Positions 1 to 7,898 are shown, numbered from the stretch's first letter. The stretch is DNA of 10,506 nucleotides from Actinomycetota bacterium (GCA_022865545.1 JALHTA010000387.1:1-10506); one strand, 5' to 3'. Made by a program: numbers and translations. The notes: generated by a model not told the origin, from the letters alone.

Positions 1-1179
1 ATTATGTTAAACTACCTTGATATTACTTCACCCGAAGCTTCTGTTTGGGATGCTACCGTAGAAGCATTTAATGCCAAGTATCCTAATATAACACTGACAA
101 TCGAAAACAGTTTTGGTGATGCGTATCATCAGAAACTTGCTGCACTGGCAGCGGCAGGAGATCTGCCTGACGTTATGTTCCTTTGGCCAGGTGCACGAAA
201 TGCTGAGCTTTACGAAAATGAGCTTGCAGAGGACCTGTATCCATTTTTAGGGGATGATATAGACATGTATGCTACAGCTGCTGTTGCTCCCCAATGGGAT
301 GGCAATCTATATGAGCTTCCAATAACATTGACTTCATCTCATATGTTTTATGTTAATACCAAAGTCCTGGGTGATCTTGGTCTTAGCATGCCTACAACTT
401 ATGATGAGCTTGTTGCAATGGTACCTACTATAAGTGATGCTGGTCTTTATCCTATCTTGATGCCTAATAAAGCTACCTGGGTCATGCAGTCCTGTCTATT
501 CAGTGCTCTGGTAGGAAGGATAGCCGGGCAAGATTGGATAGGAAAAGTAATTACAGGAGAAGCAGCCTTTACTGACCAGGAGTTCATTGATTCTCTTGCA
601 CTAGTAAAAGATATGTATGATACCGGTCTACTTCCACCCCAGAGTATTCAGTTAGAGTACGGTGATGGTCCTAACCTGTTTGCAACAGGACGAAGTCCGT
701 TTATGATTGATGGAGATTGGAGAGTAGGAGCAATAGCGCCTCTTTTAACTAATGAGGAACAGTTAGATTATGAGCTTGCTGTATTTCCTGATGTCCCGGG
801 AAATGGTATTTCCGGATCTACTTCAGGTGTTGCAGGAACTGGTTTTGGTATGAAGGCAGGTCTTGATGCTGATAAAGCAGATGCTGCATGGAAATGGATT
901 TCCTTCTTTGCAGGAGCTGTAGGTTCAGAACTCAGATTCCTTGAAGAGGGTATAATACCCGCTTACAACCTGGATCTTACAGCATATGAAGATGTTCAGC
1001 CGCTTGTAGAGAAAAGAAAAGATTTCTACGACGGAATTACTGCTTACACGAACATACTTGACGCTGTTATTAGTGGCGATCCGATCACTATAATAAATAA
1101 TGGTCTTCAGGAATTAGCATTAGGTAATATTACACCTGAAAAAATAGCGGCAGATGCTGAAGCTGCTATGGTTCGTTAA
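1..1179 (+). CDS. Sugar ABC transporter substrate-binding protein (family 1), 5'-partial
   Basis: Extracellular solute-binding protein of a CUT1-type carbohydrate importer; it captures the sugar outside the membrane and hands it to the permease pair encoded next. The frame is open to the left edge. The ATG at position 4 is probably not the true start, because the visible protein begins directly at the first strand of the mature domain (LNYLDITSPEASVWD) and lacks the signal peptide or lipobox expected upstream. About 391 residues are visible, so nearly the whole mature domain is present. Family-1 features include an N-terminal 'W..T.EAFNAKYPNI' segment, 'KLAALAAAGDLPDVMF' near residue 45, 'LYELPI' near 102, and a late 'AAWKWISFFAGAVGSELRF' segment near 295. 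It is followed by a hairpin and then the two permease genes, the usual binding-protein-first order. The ligand cannot be read from sequence. The GH3, kinase and NagA genes downstream suggest a GlcNAc-containing oligosaccharide or glycoside, which is inference. Confidence 0.93.
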   Translation: MMLNYLDITSPEASVWDATVEAFNAKYPNITLTIENSFGDAYHQKLAALAAAGDLPDVMFLWPGARNAELYENELAEDLYPFLGDDIDMYATAAVAPQWDGNLYELPITLTSSHMFYVNTKVLGDLGLSMPTTYDELVAMVPTISDAGLYPILMPNKATWVMQSCLFSALVGRIAGQDWIGKVITGEAAFTDQEFIDSLALVKDMYDTGLLPPQSIQLEYGDGPNLFATGRSPFMIDGDWRVGAIAPLLTNEEQLDYELAVFPDVPGNGISGSTSGVAGTGFGMKAGLDADKADAAWKWISFFAGAVGSELRFLEEGIIPAYNLDLTAYEDVQPLVEKRKDFYDGITAYTNILDAVISGDPITIINNGLQELALGNITPEKIAADAEAAMVR

Positions 1180-1204
1180 AGAGATAAGAATAAGACAATG
1201 AGAC

Positions 1205-1232
1205 AATGGGCACCGTGCAAACGGTGCCCATT
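1205..1232 (+). promoter_or_regulatory. Intercistronic hairpin, 12-bp perfect stem with GCAA tetraloop
   Basis: Bases 1205-1216 (AATGGGCACCGT) and 1221-1232 are exact reverse complements around the loop GCAA, a GNRA-type tetraloop. No T-run follows, so it is unlikely to be a full intrinsic terminator. It lies 25 bp after the binding-protein stop and 30 bp before the first permease start. At this place in sugar ABC operons such hairpins commonly protect the upstream mRNA or attenuate transcription, so that the binding protein is made in excess of the membrane components. The structure is seen directly; the role is inferred from that analogy. Confidence 0.75.
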
Positions 1233-1262
1233 AAGATATGAAGTATAGATAGAATGTAGAGA

Positions 1263-2150
1263 ATGAAAAAAGTAAATAGAATATTGACATATATATTGTT
1301 TGTTTCGCCGGCACTGGCAGTTTATCTGGCGATAATCGCATTTCCAATAATATCATCAGTAGGATTGAGTTTTACAGAGTACAATATTTATAAAAACCTG
1401 GCTGATTGGATCGGTTTTGCTAACTATATAAAAATATTTCGGGACCCGGTTTTCTGGTTTTCAATGAAGAATAATTTCTTTATTATTTTTGTATCCGTTT
1501 TTGGACAGATACCGCTTGGTTTTGTCCTGGCATATGTTATATATAGAAAGCTGGTAAAACGTTCAGCTTTTTTCCAGACAATGGTTTTTCTTCCAACTGT
1601 TATTTCTACTATTATTGTAGGAATACTCTGGTCAAAAATGACATCTCCGATAGGAGTTATACCAAAAATAATTCAAATTATTACAGGTAATCCTAATTAT
1701 GCAATTACTATAACACTTAGTAAAAATCTTGCAATGATACCAATAGCTTTTGTTCTCCTCTGGTTGTATACAGGATACTATCTGATTATTTTCTTGGCCA
1801 ACCTTCAGAATATCGATCCAAATATTATTGAAGCTGCACATATAGACGGGGCCACAAATAATCAGGTTTTTACAAGAATTATTATACCCCAGCTTTATGG
1901 TGTGCTGGTATTAACCTCTATCCTGGCTATATCCGGAAGCTTAAGGAGCTTTGATTTAATTTTTGCCATGACTGGCGGCGGACCTGCCTACTATACGAAT
2001 GTATTAGCAATCTATATGTATAATTATGCTTTTATAAATTATAACTATGGCGTAGGGTCCGCTATTTCAACGGTTATGGTTGTCATATCAATTGTTTTGG
2101 TGGTAATGGTACGTTTTATAAGAAGAAGAATAGATACTATGGAGGCGTAA
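1263..2150 (+). CDS. Sugar ABC transporter permease, MalF/UgpA-like (CUT1)
   Basis: Inner-membrane permease of 295 residues, the usual length for a short MalF/UgpA-type subunit. It should pair with the next gene's product to form the transport channel. About six hydrophobic segments are visible, near residues 8-34, 72-95, 103-124, 156-180, 212-235 and 262-286. The cytoplasmic EAA loop that docks the ATPase is at residues 190-210 (EAAHIDGATNNQVFTRIIIP), with the expected E-A-A and D-G. A second family hallmark, FDLIFAMTGGGPAYYT, follows at 230-245, and the basic tail RFIRRRID lies at the C terminus. The ATG at 1263 has only a weak purine-rich upstream site, so translation may depend on the preceding gene. 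The gene ends 3 bp before the second permease. No ABC ATPase is encoded in the window, so a shared MsiK-type ATPase encoded elsewhere is likely, as in many CUT1 systems. Confidence 0.95.
   Translation: MKKVNRILTYILFVSPALAVYLAIIAFPIISSVGLSFTEYNIYKNLADWIGFANYIKIFRDPVFWFSMKNNFFIIFVSVFGQIPLGFVLAYVIYRKLVKRSAFFQTMVFLPTVISTIIVGILWSKMTSPIGVIPKIIQIITGNPNYAITITLSKNLAMIPIAFVLLWLYTGYYLIIFLANLQNIDPNIIEAAHIDGATNNQVFTRIIIPQLYGVLVLTSILAISGSLRSFDLIFAMTGGGPAYYTNVLAIYMYNYAFINYNYGVGSAISTVMVVISIVLVVMVRFIRRRIDTMEA
2141..2145 (+). promoter_or_regulatory. Strong Shine-Dalgarno GGAGG deciding the GTG start at 2154
   Basis: GGAGG lies inside the last codons of the upstream permease gene, 8 nt before GTG 2154. It supports that non-ATG start and suggests coupled translation of the two permeases, whose genes are only 3 bp apart. 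Confidence 0.8.
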
Positions 2151-2153
2151 ACT

Positions 2154-3017
2154 GTGTTTGAAAATACTTTGAATACAATAAAAGAGCAGAAAAAGATTAA
2201 CATTAGCAGTATATTTATATATATTGTTTTTGCAATATTTACAATACTTACTCTTTATCCTTTAATATGGCTTGTTTATTCTTCATTCAAACCAATTCTT
2301 GAAATCATCAGGGATAGTTTTGCTTTACCAAAAGACTGGACATTTAGCAATTATATCCAGGCAATAAAAATTGGAAAGTTAGACATGTATGCGTTTAACA
2401 GCATAATTTATACATTTATTTCTACAGGATTGGTCGTTATTCTTTCTATGATGGCATCTTTTGCATTTGCTAAAATAAAAAATAGAGCAACTCCATTTAT
2501 ATATAATACATTTTTAATAGGTTTACTTATCACCATACAGGCTATTTTAATTCCACTGTTTATTTCTATGACCCGGATCGGACTCAGGGATACCAGACCC
2601 GGGATAATATTGATCTATGTAGCAATAAATCTGCCTCTGGCAATTTATTTGGGGACAGAATTTATAAAAAAAATACCGGATTCTTTGATTGAATCAGCTC
2701 AGATTGATGGTGCTTCTTATTTTACGGTTTTTGTGAAAATCATTATGCCTATGTGTAAACCCGTACTGGCGCCTATTATTATTTTTACAACCCTTGCCTG
2801 CTGGAATGAATTCATGCTTGCCCTTGTCTTTACCAGTTCTGATTCATCAAGAAGCCTCCCTGTAGGCATATTTTCCTTTTCCGGCCCTCTGGCAACCGAG
2901 TATGGAATGCAGTTTGCGGCCCTGGTTATTGGAATGGGACCGATGATTTTATTATATGCATTATTTTCTAAGCAGATAACACGTGGATTCGCAGCCGGCG
3001 GGGCAATAAAAGGATAG
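2154..3017 (+). CDS. Sugar ABC transporter permease, MalG/UgpE-like (CUT1)
   Basis: Second inner-membrane permease, 287 residues, of the MalG/UgpE type and the normal partner of the preceding subunit. Hydrophobic segments are seen near residues 18-42, 82-106, 113-137, 149-168, 203-222 and 252-272. The ATPase-contacting EAA loop is at 180-200 (ESAQIDGASYFTVFVKIIMP), with the usual D-G pair and a Ser in place of the first Ala. The conserved CWNEFMLALVF (216-226) and the C-terminal 'GFAAGGAIKG' are typical of this subunit class. The start is GTG, supported by GGAGG 8 nt upstream. The stop is TAG, followed by a 108-bp gap before the GH3 gene, so further operon transcription is likely but not proven. 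Confidence 0.95.
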   Translation: MFENTLNTIKEQKKINISSIFIYIVFAIFTILTLYPLIWLVYSSFKPILEIIRDSFALPKDWTFSNYIQAIKIGKLDMYAFNSIIYTFISTGLVVILSMMASFAFAKIKNRATPFIYNTFLIGLLITIQAILIPLFISMTRIGLRDTRPGIILIYVAINLPLAIYLGTEFIKKIPDSLIESAQIDGASYFTVFVKIIMPMCKPVLAPIIIFTTLACWNEFMLALVFTSSDSSRSLPVGIFSFSGPLATEYGMQFAALVIGMGPMILLYALFSKQITRGFAAGGAIKG

Positions 3018-3125
3018 TTGCTTCTGCTGGTTATGTCAAAGGATAATATAAATAATTTTTTGAAGTAAATCGGAAAGGCAACTGTGAAAAAATCTTTACA
3101 AATAAAAAGAAAGAAAGAGAATTAA

Positions 3126-4721
3126 TTGATTAAAAATAAAACAATTATAAAAAAGACACTATCCGATATGACTCTAGAAGAAAAAGTGGGCCAGGTATTC
3201 CAGGTGGGTTTTAACGGTATAGAAGTTACTCCCGGTATAAAGGAGATGGTAGAGGATTATCATGTTGGAGGGATAATCTATTTCAGGCGCAATATAAGAT
3301 CGCTACAACAAGTATCCGGTCTTTCAAGGGAGCTGCAGAGATTATCAGCAAGTAGGAGGCCAGGTCTACCATTGATGATATCTACTGACCAGTAAGGTGG
3401 AATGGTCAATCGACTGGTGGGAGTGACTCATTTCCCTGGTAGTATGTTAATAGGGGCAACAAAAAAAAGCAGCCTGGCTGAAAAAGCCGGAAGAGCTATT
3501 GCAGGTCAATTGAAGGCTGTGGGAATTAATATGGATTTTGCTCCTGTTCTGGATGTCAACAATAATCCATTAAATATGGTTATAGGGACCAGATCTTTTG
3601 GTGGGGACCCTTGTTTAGTTGCTGAACTGGGCGCAGCTTTTATTAAAGGAATGCAGGAAGAGGGAATTATTGCATGCGCCAAACATTTTCCAGGGCATGG
3701 AGATACAGATGTTGATTCACATTTAGAGCTTCCTGTTATTGAACATGGAAGGGAACGCCTGGAAAAGATAGAGATCTATCCTTTTAAGCAGGCAATAATT
3801 GCAGGGGTAGATAGTATTATGACTGCCCATATCTGTGTGCCGGCCCTGGAATCCAGGAAAGGGGTACCTGCGACTTTATCGTATGATATTCTAACCGGCC
3901 TGTTAAGAGAAGAGCTGGGATATACAGGTTTGATCATCACTGATTGTATGGAGATGAAAGCAATTGCTGATACATTTGGAACAGTAGAGGGATCAGTTAT
4001 GGCCATTAAAGCAGGTGCTGATGTGGTTCTGGTATCTCATAGTTTTGATAAACAAAAAGCAGCCATAGAAGCGATCGTTAAAGAAGTTAGAGAAGGCAGG
4101 ATCACTGAAGAAAGGATTAACCAGTCAGTACTTAAAATACTTGGGCTTAAGGAAAAAAGGATTGGCCTGGAGAATATGCTGGTTTCAGATTATAGGAAGA
4201 TAAATAAAGAGATAGAAGAAGAAGTTGCCTATGAGATTTCAAGGGCAGGGGTAACATTAGTTAAGGATGAGAGTGGTTTAATTCCTGTTAAGAAATCTGG
4301 CGGTAAAAAAATATTAGTTATAGATTTTTCTTTTAAAAGATTATCCCTGGTAGAAGATGATATAGAAAATAGTAATTTATTGGTTAATTTTTTAAAAAAG
4401 GAAGGAATAGAAGTCGAACACAAGACTTTCCTTGAGGGCGATAGCAAGCTATCTTTACATGACGGAATAGACATGGTTATTGTTTTTACTTCTAATGCTA
4501 TTACTAATATTCACCAGGTTAAAATAATTAAAAAACTACAGGCTGCCAATATATCATTTATCGTTTTATCAAGTAACCCTTATGATCTCCAGCTTTTTCC
4601 TGAAGTACCTACTTTTTTAACTATTTACGATTATAGTCCTTTTAATATACAAGTAGCCGGTGAAATAATAACCGGTAAATATAAAGCTCAGGGGGTTTTA
4701 CCTGTAACCTTAAAGATTTGA
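3126..4721 (+). pseudogene. nagZ: GH3 beta-N-acetylhexosaminidase (NagZ-type), interrupted by in-frame TAA
   Basis: Family GH3 beta-N-acetylglucosaminidase, which releases terminal GlcNAc from chitooligosaccharides or peptidoglycan fragments. The TTG at 3126 gives 89 residues (to 3395). After a TAA at 3393-3395 the same frame continues to 4721, with the first ATG at 3402 giving 439 residues. Read through, the product is 531 residues: a complete GH3 barrel plus a C-terminal alpha/beta domain. Landmarks in combined numbering are MTLEEKVGQVFQVGF at 15-29, KHFPGHGDTD at 186-195 with the presumed acid/base His191 of the GH3-NagZ Asp/His dyad, and LIITDCMEMKAI at 269-280 with nucleophile Asp273. 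The stop replaces the Glu of DQEGG (seen: DQ-stop-GG). A single G-to-T change at 3393 (GAA to TAA) would explain it. Neither fragment should be active alone, because the barrel is split. Sequencing error, strain-specific nonsense mutation or readthrough are all possible. The gene sits between the transporter and the sugar kinase. No signal peptide is seen, so the enzyme would be cytoplasmic. Confidence 0.9.
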
Positions 4722-4749
4722 AGTATCTATTTATAGATCATAGAAAGAT

Positions 4750-4755
4750 GGTGAG
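4750..4755 (+). promoter_or_regulatory. Shine-Dalgarno-like GGTGAG for the GTG start at 4761
   Basis: GGTGAG stands 5 nt before GTG 4761 and favours that start for the sugar kinase. The ATG at 4765 is out of frame. Confidence 0.55.
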
Positions 4756-4760
4756 TTATT

Positions 4761-6170
4761 GTGAATGAAAAGTTATTATCATTGGTAAAACCAAAGATAC
4801 CTGCACCGCTTGATGATAATTTCAGGCCTGCTGTTTTATGGAATCATATTTTTCTTGATAGTGTCCTTAATTCAAAGAAAAGTGTTTCCTTGTCAATTGC
4901 TATTAAAAAAGAGGATGATTCTATTTCAGTTTATAAAACAAATGTTTTTTCAGATGAATCTAACTTTGCTTCCTACAATAATTTTTATGTTGAACAATTA
5001 GTAAAAACACTCCTGTGGATTTACGGTGGATATAAATTAATTATATGCGGCCCAAAACAGATTGGTGGATATATCAAAAAAATATACTCTCCGAAAGGAA
5101 AGCGCGCTTTTGATGCAAATTTAATGTCTAATATATATGAAAAAACTTTTACAGTAGAAATTAACAATACTGAGAATAACTCTCCTGTTAAAAAAAAGTC
5201 AGTTGCAATAGGTGGTCATCTTGAAGGATGCCGTATTGGATTTGATCTTGGGGCAAGTGATAGAAAAGTGAGTGCAGTTATAGATGGTAAAGCAGTTTTC
5301 AGCGAGGAAGTGGCATGGAGCCCGGGCATACAAGCTGATCCCGGTTACCATTATCATGAAATTATGTCTATGCTGCATCGCGCTGCCGCCCATATGCCAC
5401 GTATTGATGCTATAGGGGGAAGCTCTGCAGGAATCTATATAAATAACCGGGCGATGGTTGCTTCAATATTTCGTACAATCAACCCCGATCTTTTTAAAAA
5501 CAAAGTAAAAAATATTTTTCTAGATATACAAAAGGAGTGGGGTGTTCCCTTCAAGGTAATAAACGATGGAGAGGTTACAGCTCTGGCTGGTTCTATGTCT
5601 TTGAAAAAAAATGTAGTACTGGGTATCGCTTTGGGATCCAGCGAAGCAGGGGGTTATATAAATAAAAAAGGAAATATAAATGATTGGCTAAATGAACTGG
5701 CTTTTATACCTGTTGATTTCAATGCTGAAGCACCCATTGATGAGTGGTCAGGTGACCGGGGGTGCGGAGCTCAATATTTCTCGCAGGTAGCAGTGGCACG
5801 GCTTGCCGAAAGAGCAGGGATTATTCTCAGTAAGAAACAAACCTATGCTGAGAAATTAAAATCTGTACAGGAGCTGATGGCTAAAGGAGATGACCGGGCA
5901 AGAAAGGTCTTTGAGACAATTGGATGCTATTTAGGTTACGGCATTGCATATTATGCCGGGTTTTATGAAATAGGAACTGTTTTAATCCTGGGCCGGGTTA
6001 CCTCCGGGGAAGGCGGTAAAATAATTCTACAAAAGGCAGTCCAGGTGCTGGGTGAAGAATTCCCGGAGCTTTACAGTAGCATTACTCTTCATCTTCCCGA
6101 TGAAGCCAGCAGGAGAGTAGGCCAGGCTATTGCTGCAGCCAGTTTACCTTTGATAGAGGGTAAAGGATAA
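4761..6170 (+). CDS. Atypical ROK/hexokinase-fold sugar kinase with ~150-residue N-terminal extension
   Basis: Predicted cytoplasmic sugar kinase, 469 residues, against roughly 300 for an ordinary ROK kinase. The C-terminal two thirds carry the actin/hexokinase-fold signatures. The phosphate-1 loop GFDLGASDRKVSAVIDG is at 160-176, the proposed catalytic Asp269 lies in VINDGEVTALAG (266-277), the phosphate-2 glycine loop GIALGSSEAGGYI is at 288-300, and a late adenosine-side helix RRVGQAIAAAS is at 451-461. The ROK zinc site is degenerate: the ExGH motif appears as NELAF (311-315) without His, and the CxCGxxGC motif appears as EWSGDRGC (328-335), keeping only the last Cys. Residues 1-150 match no domain I can name, but contain an ordered-looking stretch (FRPAVLWNHIFLDSVLN, then WIYGGYKLIICGPKQIGGYI). 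Position between the GH3 gene and nagA suggests phosphorylation of GlcNAc at C6, which is inference. It shows no N-terminal helix-turn-helix, so it is not obviously a ROK repressor. Other sugar substrates are possible. Confidence 0.75.
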   Translation: MNEKLLSLVKPKIPAPLDDNFRPAVLWNHIFLDSVLNSKKSVSLSIAIKKEDDSISVYKTNVFSDESNFASYNNFYVEQLVKTLLWIYGGYKLIICGPKQIGGYIKKIYSPKGKRAFDANLMSNIYEKTFTVEINNTENNSPVKKKSVAIGGHLEGCRIGFDLGASDRKVSAVIDGKAVFSEEVAWSPGIQADPGYHYHEIMSMLHRAAAHMPRIDAIGGSSAGIYINNRAMVASIFRTINPDLFKNKVKNIFLDIQKEWGVPFKVINDGEVTALAGSMSLKKNVVLGIALGSSEAGGYINKKGNINDWLNELAFIPVDFNAEAPIDEWSGDRGCGAQYFSQVAVARLAERAGIILSKKQTYAEKLKSVQELMAKGDDRARKVFETIGCYLGYGIAYYAGFYEIGTVLILGRVTSGEGGKIILQKAVQVLGEEFPELYSSITLHLPDEASRRVGQAIAAASLPLIEGKG

Positions 6171-6246
6171 TGTCATAAGAAGTTCATTAAACAGTTTAAT
6201 CTTTTATAAAAAATTATTTAAATAACTAATTAAAGAAATTGCAAGT

Positions 6247-7431
6247 ATGATTGATAAAGATAAAAAAACTATTATTTTAAATGGCACTATAATTACCCCT
6301 TTTCAAATACTTGAAGATAAGGTTATTTCCATTGAAGAAGGAAAAATTAGAGCCTTAAAGGACAAGGAATCAATAAACGTATCAACAGATGCAGAGGTAA
6401 TTGATGCCCGGGATAAATTTGTAGTCCCCGGGTTTATTGATCTGCATGTGCACGGTGGCGGTGGGTCTGATATTATGGATGGCAGATACGAAGCCGTAAA
6501 GCAGGTTGCTGCTACTCATTCCCGTTTTGGTACCACAGCGTTTCTTCCCACTACCATGACTATGGGTTGGGATAAAATTATTGAAAGCCTTAAAAGTGTT
6601 GATGAAGCGTTTGTTAAAGGAACCGGAGCTGCTGAAATTTTGGGGGTACACCTGGAAGGCCCTTATATTAATCCAGAAAAAAAAGGAGCCCAAAAGGAAG
6701 AATATATCAGAAGACCTTCTATTGAAGAATTATTAGAATTTAATGAAGTTTCTGGTAATCTAATTCGACTGATAACGATAGCACCGGAAATGCCGGGAGC
6801 AATTGATTTTATCCGGTGGTTAAGTAAACAGGGAATAGTTGCTTCGGTAGGGCATTCCAATGCTACCTATGAGCAGGTACAGGAAGGTATTCTAGCTGGA
6901 CTGTCCCATGTTACCCATATTTTCAATGCTATGAGTGGGTTGGACCACCATGAACCAGGAGTAGTAGGAGCAGCCTTATATTCCCCGGAATTAATGATAG
7001 AGATGATTGCTGACCTGATACATCTTCATCCAGTGGCTATGAAAATATTGATTAAAGCTAAAGGGACAGAAGATGTAATCTTGATTACGGATGCCATAAG
7101 AGCAACGGGCAGGCCGGAAGGAACTTATGATCTTGGAGGGCAAGAGGTTGAAGTTTTCAATGGACAGGCCAGATTGAAGGATGGGACTCTGGCTGGCAGT
7201 GTTTTAACTTTGGATAAAGCTGTCCGGAATTTAATAAATGAAGTGGGAGTTCCATTGCATGAGGCTATCCAAATGGCAACCTTTAATCCGGCGAAGTGTC
7301 TGGGAGTTGAAGATAAAAAAGGGAGTTTGGAGCCGGGCAAAGATGCTGATATAGTTATTTTAGATAAAAAGTTGGAAGTCGAGCAAACCATGGTAAGAGG
7401 TAAAGTGATTTATAGGAGAAAAAAAGCGTGA
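6247..7431 (+). CDS. nagA: N-acetylglucosamine-6-phosphate deacetylase
   Basis: Cytoplasmic amidohydrolase that converts GlcNAc-6-phosphate to glucosamine-6-phosphate and acetate. The 394-residue length fits the family. Motifs in order are the metal-site PGFIDLHVHGGGG at 61-73 (H67, H69), the metal ligand E137 in HLEGPYINPEKKGA, VGHSNATY at 201-208 (H203), HVTHIFNAMSGLDHHEPG at 221-238 (H224), and the catalytic Asp282 in LITDAIRATG. AGSVLTLDKAVRN at 316-328 and the closing CLGVEDKKGSLEPGKDADIV at 351-370 are also canonical. All catalytic positions look intact. One small deviation is ADLIHLHP at 255-262, where most homologues have Gly after the Asp. The ATG at 6247 has a weak ribosome site. 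The gene lies 76 bp after the kinase gene, consistent with consecutive pathway steps. Its TGA stop falls at the point where the truncated oxidoreductase reading frame begins. NagB, the next enzyme, is absent from the window. Confidence 0.96.
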   Translation: MIDKDKKTIILNGTIITPFQILEDKVISIEEGKIRALKDKESINVSTDAEVIDARDKFVVPGFIDLHVHGGGGSDIMDGRYEAVKQVAATHSRFGTTAFLPTTMTMGWDKIIESLKSVDEAFVKGTGAAEILGVHLEGPYINPEKKGAQKEEYIRRPSIEELLEFNEVSGNLIRLITIAPEMPGAIDFIRWLSKQGIVASVGHSNATYEQVQEGILAGLSHVTHIFNAMSGLDHHEPGVVGAALYSPELMIEMIADLIHLHPVAMKILIKAKGTEDVILITDAIRATGRPEGTYDLGGQEVEVFNGQARLKDGTLAGSVLTLDKAVRNLINEVGVPLHEAIQMATFNPAKCLGVEDKKGSLEPGKDADIVILDKKLEVEQTMVRGKVIYRRKKA

Positions 7432-7798
7432 AGAACAGTTTATAGAAATATTTGACAATAAAGATTTTTATTCCAGCGGAGGAGGTGGATATAAGGCTGT
7501 AAGCAGAGATGGCATGCTGGAGGGTCCGGGAGCCATGGATTATCATCAGGATATGCCGGAATATATTGATGATATTGCAAAATGGCTAAATGATGGAATA
7601 GAGCATCCCTGCAGTTTCTCTAATGCTTATACTAATTTCCAGATGTGGCAAGCAATGTACTATAGTTATTTTGAAGGAGGACAGATAACCCTGCCGCTTC
7701 AAAAAATCATGAATGAAATAGATGAACTAAAGAAGAAAATGCCTGAGAAAAAACTTATTGTCACTTTTGATGAAAGTAAAAATGAATACAGTTGTTAA
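7427..7798 (+). pseudogene. Gfo/Idh/MocA-family oxidoreductase, C-terminal remnant (5' part deleted)
   Basis: This is the C-terminal part of a Gfo/Idh/MocA NAD(P)-dependent sugar dehydrogenase. From about 7427 the frame reads REEQFIEIF, then SSGGGGYKAVSRDGMLEGPG (7472-7531), MDYHQDMPEYIDDIAKWL and an ending rich in Glu and Lys. These are strong family-like C-terminal segments. The Rossmann NAD-binding domain (GxGxxG) and the EKP motif, which would need about 250 further residues upstream, are absent. The sequence immediately upstream is the intact nagA end in another frame. The remnant frame opens only at 7409, after a TGA at 7406-7408. The first ATG (7514) would give just 94 residues and has no convincing ribosome site, so the fragment is probably not functional. 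The likely history is a deletion joining the nagA end to the 3' part of a neighbouring dehydrogenase gene. Such enzymes often accompany sugar ABC operons; its substrate is unknown. Confidence 0.82.
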
Positions 7799-7875
7799 GC
7801 TCTTATATAACTTTTATCTATGAAAATAGAATTTGGGTATTTAGGTTCAATTATCCATTTGGCTGTCATAAAACT

Positions 7876-7898
7876 AGACTTGATATGGTCTTTTTTTT
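7876..7898 (+). terminator. Weak terminator-like element with T8 run
   Basis: AGAC (7876-7879) can pair with GTCT (7888-7891) ahead of a T-run ending at 7898. The stem is only 4 bp, so this is a poor intrinsic terminator. It is the only T-run with any stem between the amino-sugar operon and the next gene. Confidence 0.25.

Noticed and set aside
1205..1232. Rho-independent terminator
   Set aside because: No T-run follows the stem, and the permeases needed by the same transporter lie directly downstream.
3393..3395. Recoding of TAA as an amino acid
   Set aside because: TAA ends the binding-protein, first permease and kinase genes normally, and no special downstream structure was noticed.
4761..6170. 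ROK-family transcriptional repressor
   Set aside because: No helix-turn-helix motif is visible in the N-terminal 150 residues, and the catalytic Asp and phosphate loops are present, which favours a kinase.
7419..7431. Programmed frameshift on the seven-A run at the end of nagA fusing NagA to the dehydrogenase remnant
   Set aside because: The remnant is in the +1 frame rather than the common -1 frame, NagA is already full length, and a fusion to one third of a dehydrogenase makes no structural sense. A deletion scar is simpler.
7514..7798. A genuine 94-residue small protein
   Set aside because: Homology-like sequence extends upstream of this ATG to about 7427, so the ATG is internal to a truncated larger gene.
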